A program made the translations under genes and the position numbers. Positions 6,086 through 7,004 of a DNA stretch of 7,004 bases are shown one piece after another. Each line of letters opens with the position of its first letter. The stretch's first letter is position 1. The notes beneath the pieces were generated by a model. It did no database searches and was not told the origin of the DNA. It saw only the letters and a list, made by a program, of their open reading frames with translations. Source of the stretch: Alphaproteobacteria bacterium (lineage in GTDB: Bacteria; Pseudomonadota; Alphaproteobacteria; Rhizobiales; Rhizobiaceae). The DNA lies in NCBI GenBank assembly GCA_030428345.1, contig JAUIBM010000146.1, forward strand, positions 1-7,004. The letters run 5' to 3'.

Positions 6086-6114
6086 GCTTTATCGGGAGCC
6101 CGTGTCGCAGTCAA
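6086..6114 (-). promoter_or_regulatory. promoter of the serC-serA operon
   Basis: On the minus strand TTGACT (6114-6109) and TAAAGC (6091-6086) are separated by exactly 17 nt. Both match the housekeeping consensus reasonably, and the predicted start near 6079 gives a leader of about 50 nt that begins just before the structured element. Confidence 0.6.
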
Positions 6115-6134
6115 GCGGGATTGCTGCGCGGCGC

Positions 6135-6156
6135 AATTCGGCGAAGGCGCCGAATT
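6135..6156. repeat. 9-bp perfect inverted repeat upstream of the serC promoter
   Basis: AATTCGGCG (6135-6143) and CGCCGAATT (6148-6156) are exact reverse complements around AAGG. The element lies about 20 nt upstream of the serC -35 hexamer. It has no T-tract. It could be an operator or only a chance hairpin. The rest of the 6157-6240 stretch holds no gene or clear motif that I can see. Confidence 0.4.
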
Positions 6157-6243
6157 CGAGGCCGGTCCGGCGCAAGGTGCGACGGGGGCGGGCTCCCGGC
6201 TTCACGGGCGGCACGGGATGCGGCCAGACGCCGCAGTGAGGAG

Positions 6244-6276
6244 AAAAGCGCAAGGCGGCGGGCAATGCCCGCCGCC
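6244..6276 (-). terminator. intrinsic terminator of the outer-membrane protein gene
   Basis: On the minus strand GGCGGCGGGC (6276-6267) pairs perfectly with GCCCGCCGCC (6263-6254) around a 3-nt loop. It is followed by TTGCGCTTTT (6253-6244). It begins 29 nt past the stop codon of the barrel-protein gene and cleanly separates that gene from the serC promoter. Confidence 0.7.
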
Positions 6277-6305
6277 GCGACTCGGTAACGCGATGGAGGT
6301 CAGGT

Positions 6306-7004
6306 TTACCAGAGTTCGTATCGAAGGCCGGCCCGGACCTGGTGAACGGACAGCCCACTCTTGTCGGACGAGGAGTTGCCGGCGAAATTGAGCGCGTCCC
6401 CCGCGCCGATATGGGTGAAGCTGTAGCCGACATCCAGCGACATGCGGTCGGAGAGCCGGATGGCCGCGCCTGCCGAGGCCTGCCACGCGAATGCGACATA
6501 GGTCCGCGAATTGTTGAAGGCGGTGGTTTCAACGTCCTCGCCCAACACGCCGGACGGATCGTCGACCTGGTTGAAGCAGGTCTCGTTGTCCTCCGGCAGG
6601 CAGTTCCAAGTCCGCTTCTCGTTGTACTGGACCCGCGCCGCGCCGATGCCGCCGCCCACATAGGGCGTGATGCTGCCCATCACAGGCAGGTCGACATAGG
6701 CGCTCGCCATCAGCAAATCGGCGCTGTAGCTGGTCTCGACCTTCTCCGTCCCGCCGATCGGCGAAACGGAGGTGGAGCCGACATATTGCGAGAAATTGCC
6801 GTTCAGGTCGCCGGTCACCCCGCCGTTGGAATTGAAATAGACCGTATCGTCGAGATCCTGGATCACCGGCGGCGGACCGGGGTCGGTCTCGGCCGAGAAG
6901 GTCACGTTGCGCGATCCGTAGAAATTGCGCGAATGGGTGTCGCTGTAATTGGAGTCGCCCATCGCCTCGGCGGTCACTTCCCAGCGGAACCAGGGATTGA
7001 CCTG
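6306..7004 (-). CDS. outer-membrane beta-barrel protein (opacity/OmpA-barrel type), N-terminus missing
   Basis: The frame enters from the window edge and stops with TAA, giving 232 residues without signal peptide or start. In-frame valine (GTG) at 6977 is not a likely start, because the frame reads on into QVNPWFRWEVTAEAMGDSNY. That segment is typical of a periplasmic turn and barrel strand in porin-family proteins. Alternating amphipathic strands follow, including SADLLMASAYVDLP, ITPYVGGGIGAARVQYN, TYVAFAWQASAGAAIRLS, MSLDVGYSFTHIGAGD and the last strand VHQVRAGLRYELW. The closing Trp and alternation are the usual signal for BAM-mediated insertion. An acidic loop contains a cysteine pair (NCLPEDNETCF) that could form a disulfide. 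The product probably sits in the outer membrane as an eight-stranded barrel; its role (structural, adhesion or pore) is unknown. It has its own terminator and is not part of the serine operon. Confidence 0.8.
   Translation of the reverse strand, partial: QVNPWFRWEVTAEAMGDSNYSDTHSRNFYGSRNVTFSAETDPGPPPVIQDLDDTVYFNSNGGVTGDLNGNFSQYVGSTSVSPIGGTEKVETSYSADLLMASAYVDLPVMGSITPYVGGGIGAARVQYNEKRTWNCLPEDNETCFNQVDDPSGVLGEDVETTAFNNSRTYVAFAWQASAGAAIRLSDRMSLDVGYSFTHIGAGDALNFAGNSSSDKSGLSVHQVRAGLRYELW

Noticed and set aside
6089..6661. Minus-strand 190-codon frame reaching from the barrel gene into the serC upstream region
   Set aside because: It overlaps the barrel gene in another frame, crosses the strong terminator at 6244-6276, and has the Arg/Pro/Ser-rich composition of a shadow frame.

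Overview
The window looks like chromosomal core DNA of an alphaproteobacterium, most likely of the order Hyphomicrobiales (Rhizobiales). The support is high GC content, an alphaproteobacteria-restricted DUF1013/TrcR gene, a serC-serA operon with a short structured leader like the alphaproteobacterial serC RNA motif, and an opacity-type outer-membrane barrel next to it. I cannot name the genus. I see no mobile element, tRNA, rRNA or CRISPR array.

Layout. Bases 1-200 (+) hold the 3' end of a PIG3-type NAD(P)H quinone oxidoreductase. A terminator-like hairpin and a possible promoter follow, leading into a complete trcR-type gene (330-1022, +). That gene converges on a minus-strand block. Read in its own direction, from high to low coordinates, the block is: an outer-membrane beta-barrel protein cut by the window edge (7004-6306), a strong terminator, the serC promoter and leader, serC (6029-4854), an intercistronic GC palindrome, serA (4778-3183), a second long inverted repeat, an SDR oxidoreductase (3026-2232), a perfect 11-bp inverted repeat, a small VOC/glyoxalase-fold gene (2154-1786) and a YafY/WYL regulator (1771-1088).

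Function. serC and serA encode the second and first steps of the phosphorylated serine pathway and are very probably co-transcribed from the promoter at 6086-6114. The leader can sequester the serC ribosome-binding site in a hairpin. The VOC gene and the WYL regulator form a tight pair, 14 nt apart, and the inverted repeat at 2200-2225 is the natural candidate for the regulator's operator. TrcR is a presumed transcription or cell-cycle regulator; its sequence shows an internal duplication of a helix-turn-helix-like unit.

I found no clearly unprecedented system. The points that most deserve a second look are regulatory: the serC leader, the serC-serA palindrome, the putative WYL operator, the hairpin in the trcR 5' region and the inverted repeat after serA.
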